From Nocardia altamirensis NBRC 108246 (lineage in GTDB: Bacteria > Actinomycetota > Actinomycetes > Mycobacteriales > Mycobacteriaceae): a stretch of 64,000 nucleotides of DNA. This document shows positions 45,140-53,164 of the stretch, one piece after another; position 1 is the stretch's first letter, and the number at the start of each line of letters is the position of its first letter. The notes under the pieces were generated by a model that was not told the origin of the DNA, did no database searches, and was given only the letters and a program-made list of their open reading frames with translations. Both the position numbers and the translations under genes were made by a program. Where the stretch lies: NCBI RefSeq assembly GCF_001612685.1, contig NZ_BDAY01000030.1:1-64000 (forward strand), read 5' to 3'.

Positions 45140-45472
45140 GCCATCCATCTCCCTCGGTATGTGGTCGCGCCGGAGGTCCGTCCTAGCGAGCCCTGGTGGC
45201 GAGAGGTCTGTTCGATTGTCCCGCGTCGGTTCGATCCTGCTTCGTCCGGCTGTGTAACGCACGGTGCCCTACTCCGATAATCAGATCGGCTCCGCGTAGT
45301 TGCCAGACCCCCGACCCGGCAACTGCGCGGGGCCTTTGCATGTGGCTTCTGGAACATTGCAGGGTATTTGCTGGTCATCAGCGCTCCGCTGACGTTGTCG
45401 GCGGGGCGCACTATCGTTGGCGGAGACTCGCACGGTGCGGGTCCCAACTCAACCGAACGGGGAGGACGGTTC
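45140..45472. other. Divergent intergenic region between gnd and the VanW-family gene
   Basis: A 333-base region with no supported gene. A 7-bp inverted repeat AGTTGCC/GGCAACT spans 45298-45324. GGGGAGG at 45459-45465 is the ribosome-binding site of the downstream gene. Presumably it holds the promoters of both divergent genes. Confidence 0.4.
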
Positions 45473-47374
45473 GTGACGAGCCAGTCGAGCACCGGACGCC
45501 GCGGCCAACAACCAGCAGGCGAGGTCGGCCTACGCCAGCTGCTCGAATCGGCCCAGGCACACGGGGCGACCCGGCCACCGGAATGGTCCGGCGACTCGGC
45601 ACCCACCGAACCGCTGCAACACTCCCCACGGGCAGGCCACCGCGCCAAGCACGGTGAGCGCCCGGCCGGACAGCGTCGGCCGGTTTCCGGTCCGCCGCCG
45701 AAGCGGTTGAACCGCACCGTTGTTCGGGTCGGGATCGCGGTCGGCGCGGTGTTCGTCGTTGCCGGCATTGCCTATGGCGTAGACCTGGCGCTGTCTTCTG
45801 GACAGGTGCCGCGGGGGACGGTCGTCGCGGGTGTGGACGTCGGCGGTATGACTACCGCAGCGGCCGATGCGAAGCTGCGTGCCGAGCTCGGCCCCAGGTC
45901 GGAGCGGGAATTGCCGCTGCGCATCGGTGACGTGCAGACTCGGCTTGTCCCCGCCGCCGCGGGCCTGGGTGTCGACTGGGACGGCACCTGGGCCCGCATC
46001 GGCGACCAGCCGCTCAATCCGCTCACCCGTCTCACGTCGTTCTTCAGCAGCCGTGACGTCGCGGTGGCCAGTGCGGTCGATGATCTCGCACTGGATCGCC
46101 AGCTGACCGCGCTGCGGGTGCACGATCGCCCCTCGGTCGAGGGCACCATCGCGTTCGACAAGGCACGACCGGTGGCCGTGCCGCCGGTGCCCGGCCGCGT
46201 GCTCGACATCGCCGCCGCCCGCGACGAGCTCATCGATCAGTGGATCGCCGGTGCGGTACTCGATCTTCCGGTGCATCCCGCGCCGCTCACGGTGCGGCCG
46301 GAGGCGGTCGACAAGGCATTGCGTGAGGTGGCCGAGCCCGCGGTGCGCGCGCCGATCACGTTCGCGGGTAAGGGCGCTGCCGCCAAGCTGGATCCGGAGC
46401 AGATCGCGTCGGTCGTCTCCTTCGTGCCCGATGGTCAGGGCGGCCTCGGACTCACCGTCGATCAGAACATCGCGGTCGGTTTGCTGGCGCCGCAGCTCGC
46501 GGCTTCCGAGGTCGAGGCGAAGGACGCGACCTTCGCGCTGACCGGCGGCAAACCGACGGTGGTGCCCGCGGTCGTCGGCGACAAAATCAACTGGCCGAAG
46601 ACCTTCGAACAGTTCACCGCGCTGTTGGCCGCGCCACAGGAGCGGACCGGCCAGGCCGTCTACGAGAAGGTCGAGCCGAAGCTGACCACCGAGGCGGCGC
46701 AGGGGCTCAACGTGGTGGAGACGATGGGGTCGTTCACCACCAACGGGTTCAGCGGGCCGTCCGGTGTCAACATCAGGGTCGTCGCCAGGAAGGTGAACGG
46801 CGCGGTGGTCAAGCCGGGCGACACGTTCTCGCTCAACGACTTCACCGGGCCGCGCGGCACGGCGGAAGGCTACGTGGAGTCCGGCATCATCGACCACGGC
46901 AGGCCGAGCACCGCTGTCGGCGGCGGCATCAGCCAGTTCGCCACCACCCTCTACAACGCCGCGTATTTCGCGGGTATGGAGGACGCGGGGCACACCGAGC
47001 ACAGTTACTACATCTCCCGCTACCCGGCGGCGCGCGAGGCGACCGTCTTCGACGGCGCGATCGATCTTCGCTTCCGCAACAACACGCCGAATGGTGTCTT
47101 CATCGAGGCGGTCACCACGGATTCGGAAGTAACCGTGCGACTTTGGGGGACGAAGACGCTCAACGTCGAATCGATCACCGGCGAGAAGAGCAAGCCGACC
47201 GAGCCGACGACGATCAAGTTGCCGAAGGGTAAGGACTGCATCGCCTCCGAGGGGGCGCCCGGATTCACAATTTCTGACACGCGGGTGATCAGTGATCGGC
47301 GCTCCGGTCGTGAGGTTTCCCGGGCGACTCGGACGGTCAAATACGATCCGATCCCCGTCGTGAAATGTGAGTGA
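45473..47374 (+). CDS. VanW-family membrane-anchored envelope protein, 633 aa
   Basis: About 85 disordered N-terminal residues are followed by a single TM anchor (VRVGIAVGAVFVVAGIAYGV) and two repeated peptidoglycan-binding-like (YoaR-type) domains (GTVVAGVDVGGMTTAAADAK ...). The VanW domain lies at about residues 415-560: PGDTFSLNDFTGPRG, AVGGGISQFATTLYNAAYFAG and HSYYISRYPAAREA. VanW proteins are cell-wall-associated but their biochemical role is unsettled. GTG 45473 has GGGGAGG seven bases upstream. Monocistronic. Confidence 0.9.
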   Translation: MTSQSSTGRRGQQPAGEVGLRQLLESAQAHGATRPPEWSGDSAPTEPLQHSPRAGHRAKHGERPAGQRRPVSGPPPKRLNRTVVRVGIAVGAVFVVAGIAYGVDLALSSGQVPRGTVVAGVDVGGMTTAAADAKLRAELGPRSERELPLRIGDVQTRLVPAAAGLGVDWDGTWARIGDQPLNPLTRLTSFFSSRDVAVASAVDDLALDRQLTALRVHDRPSVEGTIAFDKARPVAVPPVPGRVLDIAAARDELIDQWIAGAVLDLPVHPAPLTVRPEAVDKALREVAEPAVRAPITFAGKGAAAKLDPEQIASVVSFVPDGQGGLGLTVDQNIAVGLLAPQLAASEVEAKDATFALTGGKPTVVPAVVGDKINWPKTFEQFTALLAAPQERTGQAVYEKVEPKLTTEAAQGLNVVETMGSFTTNGFSGPSGVNIRVVARKVNGAVVKPGDTFSLNDFTGPRGTAEGYVESGIIDHGRPSTAVGGGISQFATTLYNAAYFAGMEDAGHTEHSYYISRYPAAREATVFDGAIDLRFRNNTPNGVFIEAVTTDSEVTVRLWGTKTLNVESITGEKSKPTEPTTIKLPKGKDCIASEGAPGFTISDTRVISDRRSGREVSRATRTVKYDPIPVVKCE

Positions 47375-47392
47375 GCGTAAAGCTTTTGGGGC

Positions 47393-47424
47393 CCGCGCGC
47401 GGCACTCGGTGAAAGGGCGCGCGG
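47393..47424 (+). terminator. Weak hairpin after the VanW gene
   Basis: CCGCGCGC (47393-47400) pairs with GCGCGCGG (47417-47424) across a 16-base loop, 18 bases after the stop. It has no T-run, so this is a candidate only. Confidence 0.35.
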
Positions 47425-47631
47425 CGTTCTCTACCAATAAGTAGCGAACACATAGCTATCTCTCAATGCGGCGCTGGTTGGCGCGGGGGGCCGTGAAACA
47501 TCGTGCGGCAGGGGGACTTTGGTGAGCGACCCCTCGGCGAATGGGATATAACTACGCCAGATTCCGGGACGCCAGTCCGGTTCTGTTTCGGAGTGGGGCT
47601 CAAGGTAGAGCAAAGTGAAGGGGAAACAGTC

Positions 47632-47892
47632 GTGGAGCAGATCGACTCAGTCAGACCGTTTGCCGCAGGGCGGGCAGCAGATGCGGCAGTCATGCTGGGT
47701 GCGACCATCGGGGGCGACGTTGCCTTGCGAGTTGTGCAGGGCAGTGGAACGTTGTGCGATGTCGTTCTTGCTGCGTGGGCGTTGGGGGTTGAGCCGATCG
47801 AAGCGGTTCTCCAGTACGCAACGGCGGCCACCGGCGTGATCTTCGAGAACCTGGCGGTGGTGGACGGCGGCGCGGATCCCCGCTGCGCCTGA
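47632..47892 (+). CDS. Small hypothetical protein, 86 aa
   Basis: GTG 47632 (VEQIDSVRPFAAG) has GAAGGGG about nine bases upstream. The product is an acidic, alanine-rich soluble protein (ADAAVMLGATIGGDVALRVVQ, VVLAAWALGVEPIEAVLQYA). No domain is recognised. A hairpin follows its stop. It marks the boundary between the conserved chromosome and the phage-like accessory segment. Confidence 0.5.
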   Translation: MEQIDSVRPFAAGRAADAAVMLGATIGGDVALRVVQGSGTLCDVVLAAWALGVEPIEAVLQYATAATGVIFENLAVVDGGADPRCA

Positions 47893-47902
47893 CGATTTCG
47901 TG

Positions 47903-47930
47903 CCGTGCGGCATTCGGGGTGCCCGCACGG
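47903..47930 (+). terminator. Terminator-like hairpin
   Basis: CCGTGCGG (47903-47910) and CCGCACGG (47923-47930) with a 12-base loop follow the small gene ending at 47892. Confidence 0.45.
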
Positions 47931-48141
47931 TCGGGTGGTCGGCGTTGATCAACTAGGTGTCTCGGCGGCGTTCGCAGCCTTCGTGGTTCGCAGAACTGCT
48001 GCTTCGGCCCTGTTGCTTGCGCCGTAGGCGTGACACGGTGCGCCGCAACAGATCGCACGACGTCATCTCGACGCACGGTCTCGGGCAGTCGCTTTCGCGC
48101 TGCCGGGATCGGATGACGCCGTCGGTGTGTGCGGTGCTGGG

Positions 48142-48408
48142 TTACTCCTCGGGACGTTCGACGTTCTGCAGTGCGGCCGTCACGAACTCCCGCATCGGGA
48201 TGTCCAGTGCGGTGCACAACGCGTGCAGCTGCTGCATGTCCGGCGAGCGGTCGCCGTTCTCGAAGCGCTGAATAGTGCTGACGCCGAGGCCGGTCAGCGC
48301 GGCGAGCTGTGGGCGCGTCAGCGCGCGCCGAGCCCTGGCGGCGCGGAGCTCTGCCCCCACCGCATGGTTAATGTCCGAAGCCACCTTTTTCACACCCATA
48401 CGGACCAT
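48142..48408 (-). CDS. XRE-family HTH regulator, 88 aa
   Basis: A single Cro/CI-type HTH: ELRAARARRALTRPQLAALTGLGVSTIQRFENGDRSPDMQQLHALCTAL. It is a small DNA-binding repressor such as is found at the head of prophages. The start is uncertain: ATG 48408 sits inside the palindrome at 48401-48419, ATG 48399 (MGVKKVASDINHAVG) is just after it, and a TTG at 48435 is also in frame. It is divergent from a second HTH gene, the classic layout of a lysogeny-type switch. Confidence 0.82.
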   Translation of the reverse strand: MVRMGVKKVASDINHAVGAELRAARARRALTRPQLAALTGLGVSTIQRFENGDRSPDMQQLHALCTALDIPMREFVTAALQNVERPEE

Positions 48409-48419
48409 TCTGAGGTCCG
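48401..48419. promoter_or_regulatory. Operator-like palindrome at the XRE start
   Basis: CGGACC (48401-48406) and GGTCCG (48414-48419) with a 7-base spacer. The same half-sites recur at 48528-48543. The position over the XRE start region suggests autorepression (inference). Confidence 0.6.
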
Positions 48420-48527
48420 ATTGGCTACCTGGCAAACGACATGCCGAACGGAGTGTGCTTCGGCGTGCCGCGCATACCCCCAGCTAGCGGGGCATATCGC
48501 CCATAACGGTCCACGATGAGTTGCAAC

Positions 48528-48543
48528 AGGTCCGAACGGACCT
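48528..48543. promoter_or_regulatory. Operator-like palindrome upstream of the second HTH gene
   Basis: AGGTCCG-AA-CGGACCT has perfect 7-bp arms and lies 13 bases before the ATG at 48557. Half-sites match those at 48401-48419. One further half (CGGTCC) lies near 48507. Confidence 0.65.
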
Positions 48544-48556
48544 TAGTGTGCTCCGT

Positions 48557-48781
48557 ATGGAACACCTAGACCACGTGGTTGCCGAGCGAGTGCGGCGCGC
48601 CATGTCCGATGCGGGATTGTGTCCCGAGGACCTGGCCGCGCGTTCCGGGCTACCGGCGTCCGACCTGCGCAGTCTGCTCGCCGCGCACGGCTCGTTCACG
48701 GTCGACGAGCTCAATCGGATCGCCGCGGCAGTGCATTGCCGCATCGTCGACCTGCTGCCTGACGACGGGGATTTGTTATGA
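48557..48781 (+). CDS. Small HTH protein, 74 aa
   Basis: MEHLDHVVAERVRRAMSDAG begins a helical protein whose middle (CPEDLAARSGLPASDLRSLLA) looks like an XRE-type HTH followed by SFTVDELNRIAAAVHCRIVDLLP. No ribosome-binding site precedes ATG 48557, so translation may be leaderless from a promoter overlapping the palindrome at 48528-48543. It probably acts as a Cro-like or excision-control regulator opposite the XRE gene (inference). Confidence 0.7.
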   Translation: MEHLDHVVAERVRRAMSDAGLCPEDLAARSGLPASDLRSLLAAHGSFTVDELNRIAAAVHCRIVDLLPDDGDLL

Positions 48782-48852
48782 GTTCTTCACCTACCAGGCC
48801 GCCGTTCGGCGAGTCGCATCAACGACCTTCGGCGTGTCGTACCAAACATTTT

Positions 48853-48868
48853 GTGATGCGAATCACTC
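48853..48868 (+). promoter_or_regulatory. CRP/FNR-like palindrome
   Basis: TGTGATGCGAATCACT fits the CRP-type consensus TGTGA-N6-TCACA at nine of ten defined positions. It is 25 bases before the ATG of the gene at 48894, a position consistent with repression or overlap with a -10 element. Confidence 0.45.
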
Positions 48869-48893
48869 TGTCGCACGGGGTGGATGAGCGTTC

Positions 48894-49139
48894 ATGAGCG
48901 ATCGATCAGCAACCGCTCAGAGGGCGCTCGATGAGGTCGCGCGCAACGTGCCGCGGCTAGACGGATTCGGCGCCTGGCGTTCGGGAACCCCGGACTTGCC
49001 GTACCGCACCGGCACGGAAGCGCATGCCGTCGCCCTGGTGCTCATTCATGATCCCCGCGACGCCCGCGTCCGCAGCACGACACTTATTGCCACGCCCCAG
49101 CGCTCGACCGGCGTGCCCGCCGAGCGAGGCCTCCGATGA
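48894..49139 (+). CDS. Hypothetical protein, 81 aa
   Basis: The ATG at 48894 is 25 bases downstream of a CRP-like palindrome. The product (MSDRSATAQRALDEVARNVP...) is soluble with a hydrophobic strand AVALVLIHDP and no recognised domain. Its stop overlaps the next start (ATGA), so the two are translationally coupled. Likely a phage-derived small gene. Confidence 0.6.
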   Translation: MSDRSATAQRALDEVARNVPRLDGFGAWRSGTPDLPYRTGTEAHAVALVLIHDPRDARVRSTTLIATPQRSTGVPAERGLR

Positions 49140-49450
49140 CCCGCAGGGCGCGGACCCGCCGCGCAGACCCGGCCCTCGACGCGTTCCGCAGGCACATCGG
49201 CGCCCGTGTTGTCTTCACGCCGGCGACTCCGGAACGTGGCGGCGTCGAGCACGGCGTCATCGTCGACGTCGACCACCGCATGGTGTACGTCGACTATGGC
49301 TACCGCAATCCGGTATGGCCCGAACTGGGTTACGCCATCGCCACTCATCCGGCGAACCTCCGACTGGAAACCCCTGTCGCACAAGTAGATACCTGCGATC
49401 ACTGTGGATCCGCCGAACGGCGAGATCCGGCCTTTCTCGCCGCCCGCTGA
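49136..49450 (+). CDS. Hypothetical protein, 104 aa
   Basis: Coupled to the preceding gene by ATGA (49136-49139). The basic N-terminus (MTRRARTRRADPALDAF) precedes a beta-rich core (ARVVFTPATPERGGVEHGVIVDVDHRMVYVDYGY) resembling a small SH3/KOW-like barrel, and the C-terminus contains a CDHC pair. No family recognised. It precedes the esterase gene by about 96 bases. Confidence 0.6.
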   Translation: MTRRARTRRADPALDAFRRHIGARVVFTPATPERGGVEHGVIVDVDHRMVYVDYGYRNPVWPELGYAIATHPANLRLETPVAQVDTCDHCGSAERRDPAFLAAR

Positions 49451-49546
49451 TACCAGCGCATCTCCCATTCTCATCTGTCCGACGTCGAGCGGACGTGCTC
49501 TGTCATGGGCTCGTCCGGTCGCGTCGTCCACGAAAGGAAAGCCCCC

Positions 49547-50362
49547 GTGGCTGTTTTCGGGCCGTATCGCCGTTTGTTCGGCAAGCTGATCGCCGTCGAC
49601 GAGGTCATCGATGTCCTGATCGTTGGTGGTACCTGGAACCCGAATGGGGATCCGGTCACCGCGGCATTCGCAGAGGCGTTGGATCCCAAGCACTTTCGAG
49701 TCCAGATGGTGCCCTACCCCGCCGACTACGGTCGCCGGGTCGCCTTCGCCGACAGTGTCGCTGTCGGCAGGAAAGCGTTGATCGAGGCAGTCGAGGCGAC
49801 GCCGAATCGGGTAGTGCTGGCGGGATATTCGCAGGGCGCGGCTATTGCGGGTGACCTGGCCGCGGATATCGGACAAGGTTTGTATCCGCACTTGGAGGTA
49901 GTGGCCTGCGCTCTCATCGCCGATCCCCTCCGCCCGCAGGGCCGGTGCATCGGCGACGATCCCGGTGGCTACGGCGTCGTCGGTCAACGCCGGATCGAGA
50001 ACATTCCAACGTATTGGGCTGCCGCGCAAGGTGATCCGATCACCGCACTGCCTGCGGGAAACCCGCTGCGGCTGATCGCCGATATCACCGCATACTTCAG
50101 CCTCACCAGCCCGGAAGCCATGCTGCGCTGGGGTAGAAGCATCATCGAGGTCGCGACCAGCCGCCAATTACAGCGCTGGTGGTCACCGGCGAACTGGCGC
50201 ACCTGGGGTGGCGCCGTCGCCTACGCCCGCGGGTACCTGTTCGACGGGCGGCACACCGACGACTACGTCCGGCACGGCCATGCCCGGCGGCTCGCCGAGG
50301 CGGTCAACCGTGCGGTGGTCGAGGGGGCGGCCTCGGGCCTTCGCGGCTCGCAAGCGCGCTGA
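49547..50362 (+). CDS. Lysin B / cutinase-like alpha/beta hydrolase, 271 aa
   Basis: A cutinase-type serine esterase. The nucleophile elbow is VVLAGYSQGAAIAGDLAADI; an Asp (QGDPITAL) and a late His (DDYVRHGHARRLAEA) complete a plausible triad. Actinophage lysin B enzymes of this fold cleave mycolic acids from arabinogalactan during lysis, and the phage-like context supports that reading; host PE-PPE/cutinase-like esterases share the fold. GTG 49547 was chosen because GAAAGGAAAG is just upstream; an ATG at 49505 would add 14 residues. No lysin A or holin was found nearby. Confidence 0.75.
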   Translation: MAVFGPYRRLFGKLIAVDEVIDVLIVGGTWNPNGDPVTAAFAEALDPKHFRVQMVPYPADYGRRVAFADSVAVGRKALIEAVEATPNRVVLAGYSQGAAIAGDLAADIGQGLYPHLEVVACALIADPLRPQGRCIGDDPGGYGVVGQRRIENIPTYWAAAQGDPITALPAGNPLRLIADITAYFSLTSPEAMLRWGRSIIEVATSRQLQRWWSPANWRTWGGAVAYARGYLFDGRHTDDYVRHGHARRLAEAVNRAVVEGAASGLRGSQAR

Positions 50363-50370
50363 GCCCGCTG

Positions 50371-51153
50371 ATGCCCTGGTTCCAAGTCGACGATCAGCTC
50401 GGTTTCCATCCCAAGGCCGTCGCGGCAGGCAACGCCGCGATGGGTCTGTGGGTGCGTGCGGGCTCCTGGTCGATGCAGCAGCTCACCGAGGGTTTCGTGC
50501 CGGCGGCGATCGTGCGCGGCCTCGGCTCGGCCGCACAAGCGAAAAAGCTTGTGGAAGTAGGCCTGTGGACGGCTGTGGATGGCGGCTACCGCTTCCACGA
50601 CTGGACCGAACGGCAGATGTCCAAGGCCGAGATCGAAGACCGGCGCCGCAAACGAGCCGCCGCAGGCCGCAAAGGCGGACAGGTTTCCGGGCAGGCGCGC
50701 CAAGCACGAGCGCAAGCACATGCTTCGACACCTGCTCGAACAAGCTCTGCCCCACCGGCTTCAGCCCCTGCCGCACCAGTGGCCAAGCAAACCGGAACCC
50801 CTGTCCCTGCCCCTGACCTTGGAAAAGCTGCCAAGGGAGGGCAATCCACGCCACCGTCCCGGCAATGCGTTATCCACCGAAACCACTCGGCGCCCCCACC
50901 GTGCGGTGGCTGCGCCGAAGCGCGGCGCACCAGGGAGCGCTGGGATGCCGCCCACAGCAACGACCTCCGTGCCGACGCGGTGCACCGCCGCGAGGCCGCC
51001 AGACATTGCCCGATGTGCGACGACGCAGGGTGGCGCAACCCGCCGCCCGAACTGCTCGCCGTCAACCCCGATCCGCCGGTGCTGCGCTGCGACCACCACA
51101 CCGCGACCACGCTCGACCACTGGCATTCCACCGAAGAGGAAGCGACACCATGA
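50371..51153 (+). CDS. Phage-type replication/HTH protein with zinc-binding C-terminus, 260 aa
   Basis: The N-terminal 90 residues (MPWFQVDDQLGFHPKAVAAG, GLWVRAGSWSMQQLTEGFVP) match the start common to actinophage replication-initiation or HTH proteins. A Pro/Ala-rich linker (about 100-170) leads to a Cys/His-rich C-terminus (CVIHRNHSAPPPCGGC, HCPMC, RCDHH) probably binding zinc. ATG 50371 is eight bases after the esterase stop. The next reading frame overlaps it by ATGA at 51150. Confidence 0.7.
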   Translation: MPWFQVDDQLGFHPKAVAAGNAAMGLWVRAGSWSMQQLTEGFVPAAIVRGLGSAAQAKKLVEVGLWTAVDGGYRFHDWTERQMSKAEIEDRRRKRAAAGRKGGQVSGQARQARAQAHASTPARTSSAPPASAPAAPVAKQTGTPVPAPDLGKAAKGGQSTPPSRQCVIHRNHSAPPPCGGCAEARRTRERWDAAHSNDLRADAVHRREAARHCPMCDDAGWRNPPPELLAVNPDPPVLRCDHHTATTLDHWHSTEEEATP

Positions 51154-51197
51154 CGACCTCCGCCGCCACCCGTGCCACGCCGGTCGGTTCCCGATGA
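51150..51197 (+). CDS. 15-codon coupling ORF
   Basis: MTTSAATRATPVGSR is flanked by two ATGA overlaps: its ATG overlaps the upstream stop (51150-51153) and its TGA overlaps the downstream ATG (51194-51197). It is likely a translational relay ensuring expression of the next gene rather than a functional peptide. GAGGAAG lies just upstream. Confidence 0.4.
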   Translation: MTTSAATRATPVGSR

Positions 51198-51883
51198 CCG
51201 AGAACCCGAACCACCTCTACCTCGATCGCGCCGACATCCTCGCCCTCGCCGACCTGCTCCGCGAAATACCAGACCTGGCAGAAGATCTCGCCATCTCCCT
51301 GACCCGGCAATCCCGCCTCAGCACGCGCGGCGACTACCGGATGAACCGCAGGCCGAGTGAACAGCCACTGCCCTACAACCCCACAGCGTCCCGAGCCACC
51401 GACGAACTGCATGCGGTACTCGTGTCATGGGTGCGTTTGGTTTGTGAACAACGCGCCATCGAATACACAGGCGCTACCTCCACGCCCGGCCTGGCCCGCT
51501 GGCTCGACCGCAATATCATCGCGCTCGCCATGACCGAAGGCGCGGAAGGCGCACTCCCGGAGATCCGTTCGGTGGTACAAGCCGCGGCATGGATTGTTTG
51601 TCCACCCGCCGCGCCGACCGTGCTGGACGACCGGAAACTCGAGCAGGCGCGTCGGCACCGGCTCAACGCGTCCGGGATCGCCATGCTCGCAAAAGAACTC
51701 GGTGAACCTTTCCGAGCCCTCACGGTCCGGCGGATCCAAACCTTGCGTGACGCAGGCAAGATCGCCCCGCTCCCCGGCCCATGGGCGCCGGGGTGGCCCG
51801 AGCTGTATTTGGTCGGCGACGTGCTCGACGGGCATCTGGCACACCCGATTCGCCGCCGGGTTCGCGCCGCAGCTTCGAATTGA
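51194..51883 (+). CDS. Hypothetical phage-related protein with C-terminal HTH-like segment, 229 aa
   Basis: The start MTENPNHLYLDRADILALAD follows the 15-codon ORF by ATGA overlap. A helical middle (ARWLDRNIIALAMTEGAEGALPEI) precedes LNASGIAMLAKELGEPFRALTVRRIQTLRDAGKIAP, which looks like a winged HTH reading template. It probably binds DNA; the partner and role are unknown. It ends the early-type gene run. Confidence 0.6.
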   Translation: MTENPNHLYLDRADILALADLLREIPDLAEDLAISLTRQSRLSTRGDYRMNRRPSEQPLPYNPTASRATDELHAVLVSWVRLVCEQRAIEYTGATSTPGLARWLDRNIIALAMTEGAEGALPEIRSVVQAAAWIVCPPAAPTVLDDRKLEQARRHRLNASGIAMLAKELGEPFRALTVRRIQTLRDAGKIAPLPGPWAPGWPELYLVGDVLDGHLAHPIRRRVRAAASN

Positions 51884-52335
51884 GTTGCGCGGAAATACGA
51901 TTCGACATCGGCCTGATCAACTGGCGTGTTACATATACACCATATGATGTGAATCACACCATAACCCTTGAATTGCTGAGGCTTCAATCTTGCGGCGTTG
52001 CCGCCGTGCATGATGCCTGAGGATTGCCGGGCGGTCGAATCATTTTGCTATCAACTCCTTCGGGGCGTGCCGACAACATGGTGCACAAGGCGCAAGAGTG
52101 CTGATCACGGCTGTGTGGTGGCCCGATGGGCGTAGAAAACGCGGTAGGACAACGGGTTTGTTGACATTAATTCGAAATCCGCATGGCGCATGACCCGTTA
52201 CCTTCGAGCAATCGATGGCCGTTTCTCGCGTCTGCTGAAGGGTCGCTGGTCGAAGAACCCTGTGATAGAAAACTTGTGATCGGTCACCATCGGGTGGTCG
52301 ATAGAAGGACCAATTCTTCTAGGGGAAGACTTTTC
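51884..52335 (+). other. Non-coding interval before the small exported protein gene
   Basis: About 450 bases without a supported gene; AT content is higher than in flanking genes. TTGACA at 52161-52166 is a good -35 box, but no clear -10 follows at the usual distance. AGGGGAAG at 52320-52328 is the ribosome-binding site of the next gene. Confidence 0.4.
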
Positions 52336-52623
52336 ATGAGCAAATTGCGTGTGTTCGGCGTTGTCCTTGCTGCCTCTGGCATCATTCTGGCCGGTTCGGG
52401 CATGGCGGCAGCGGCGAACCTGCCGCTCGAGCCGGCCAGCCCTGCAGCGGTCGCTGGCGAAGACACGGGTTCGGCCAAGCTCCTCGAGGGCCTCGCCACC
52501 GGCTCGAAGGGCAAGACCGCGGGCACCGAAGAGACGACGGGCTCCGCTACGGGTTCGGCCGCGCTCCTGACGGCGCTTGCCACCGGTTCCGCCGGGAAGC
52601 CCGCGCCCGCGCCCGCCCCCTAA
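52336..52623 (+). CDS. Small exported repeat-bearing protein, 95 aa
   Basis: A signal peptide covers about residues 1-27 (VVLAASGIILAGSGMAAAA, cleavage before NLPLEP). The mature part contains a two-copy repeat: TGSAKLLEGLATGSKGK and TGSAALLTALATGSAGK, joined by TAGTEETTGSA, and a PAPAPAP end. ATG 52336 follows AGGGGAAG. Function unknown; the amphipathic LLxxLATGS repeats suggest membrane or surface interaction. A hairpin terminator follows at 52687. Confidence 0.72.
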   Translation: MSKLRVFGVVLAASGIILAGSGMAAAANLPLEPASPAAVAGEDTGSAKLLEGLATGSKGKTAGTEETTGSATGSAALLTALATGSAGKPAPAPAP

Positions 52624-52686
52624 TCGAAAGCCGGAGAGGCGCACTAACCCATCAAGTGAGCCTGTCCGTTTCGGAGGAGACATGAT

Positions 52687-52712
52687 TGCCCCGCCTCATT
52701 TGAGGTGGGGCA
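52687..52712 (+). terminator. Intrinsic terminator after the small exported gene
   Basis: TGCCCCGCCTCA (52687-52698) pairs with TGAGGTGGGGCA (52701-52712) with one G-T wobble; GTTGTCGTTTC follows. Confidence 0.7.
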
Positions 52713-52909
52713 GTTGTCGTTTCGGAGGGTTGTAGCCTGCCGGTGCTCGACTGCCAAAAATGTTCTCTACCTGCGTCTTTCGCTACTCGATGAACTTCGG
52801 GGTTGACATCCCCGGTTCGCTTAGGTGAAGATCTGTGCAGCGCCATAGCTGCGCCTTCCTCCCGCTTTACCGGGAATCTTTCCTTCTTCCAAAACTTTTC
52901 ATAGTTCGC

Positions 52910-52951
52910 CGTTCGTGGCCCCGGTCCCCCATGGGACTGGGGCCACGAACG
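52910..52951. repeat. Long 19-bp stem hairpin
   Basis: CGTTCGTGGCCCCGGTCCC (52910-52928) pairs with 52933-52951 with one wobble and a 4-base loop. At 19 bp it is the longest stem in the window. It could be a bidirectional terminator or a structured RNA element. Confidence 0.7.
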
Positions 52952-53132
52952 TTTGCGCACCAGGACATTCCCTCGTCCTCCCTGATCCCGTGTGGCACGC
53001 CCCCGAAACCTCTTCAACGTCAACGACGAGCGGGCCAGAGCCTGCCACATGCCCGCCCCGGAAACCACGCTCCCGTCTCCCGCTGACCCCTCACGCGCGG
53101 TCGTAGACGGACGAAGCATCCGGGGCGTTCCG

Positions 53133-53164
53133 CCCCACCCCGGTCACCCCTGGCCGGGGTGGGG
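53133..53164. repeat. 11-bp stem hairpin
   Basis: CCCCACCCCGG (53133-53143) and CCGGGGTGGGG (53154-53164) with a 10-base loop, lying 71 bases before the gene at 53236. Confidence 0.6.
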
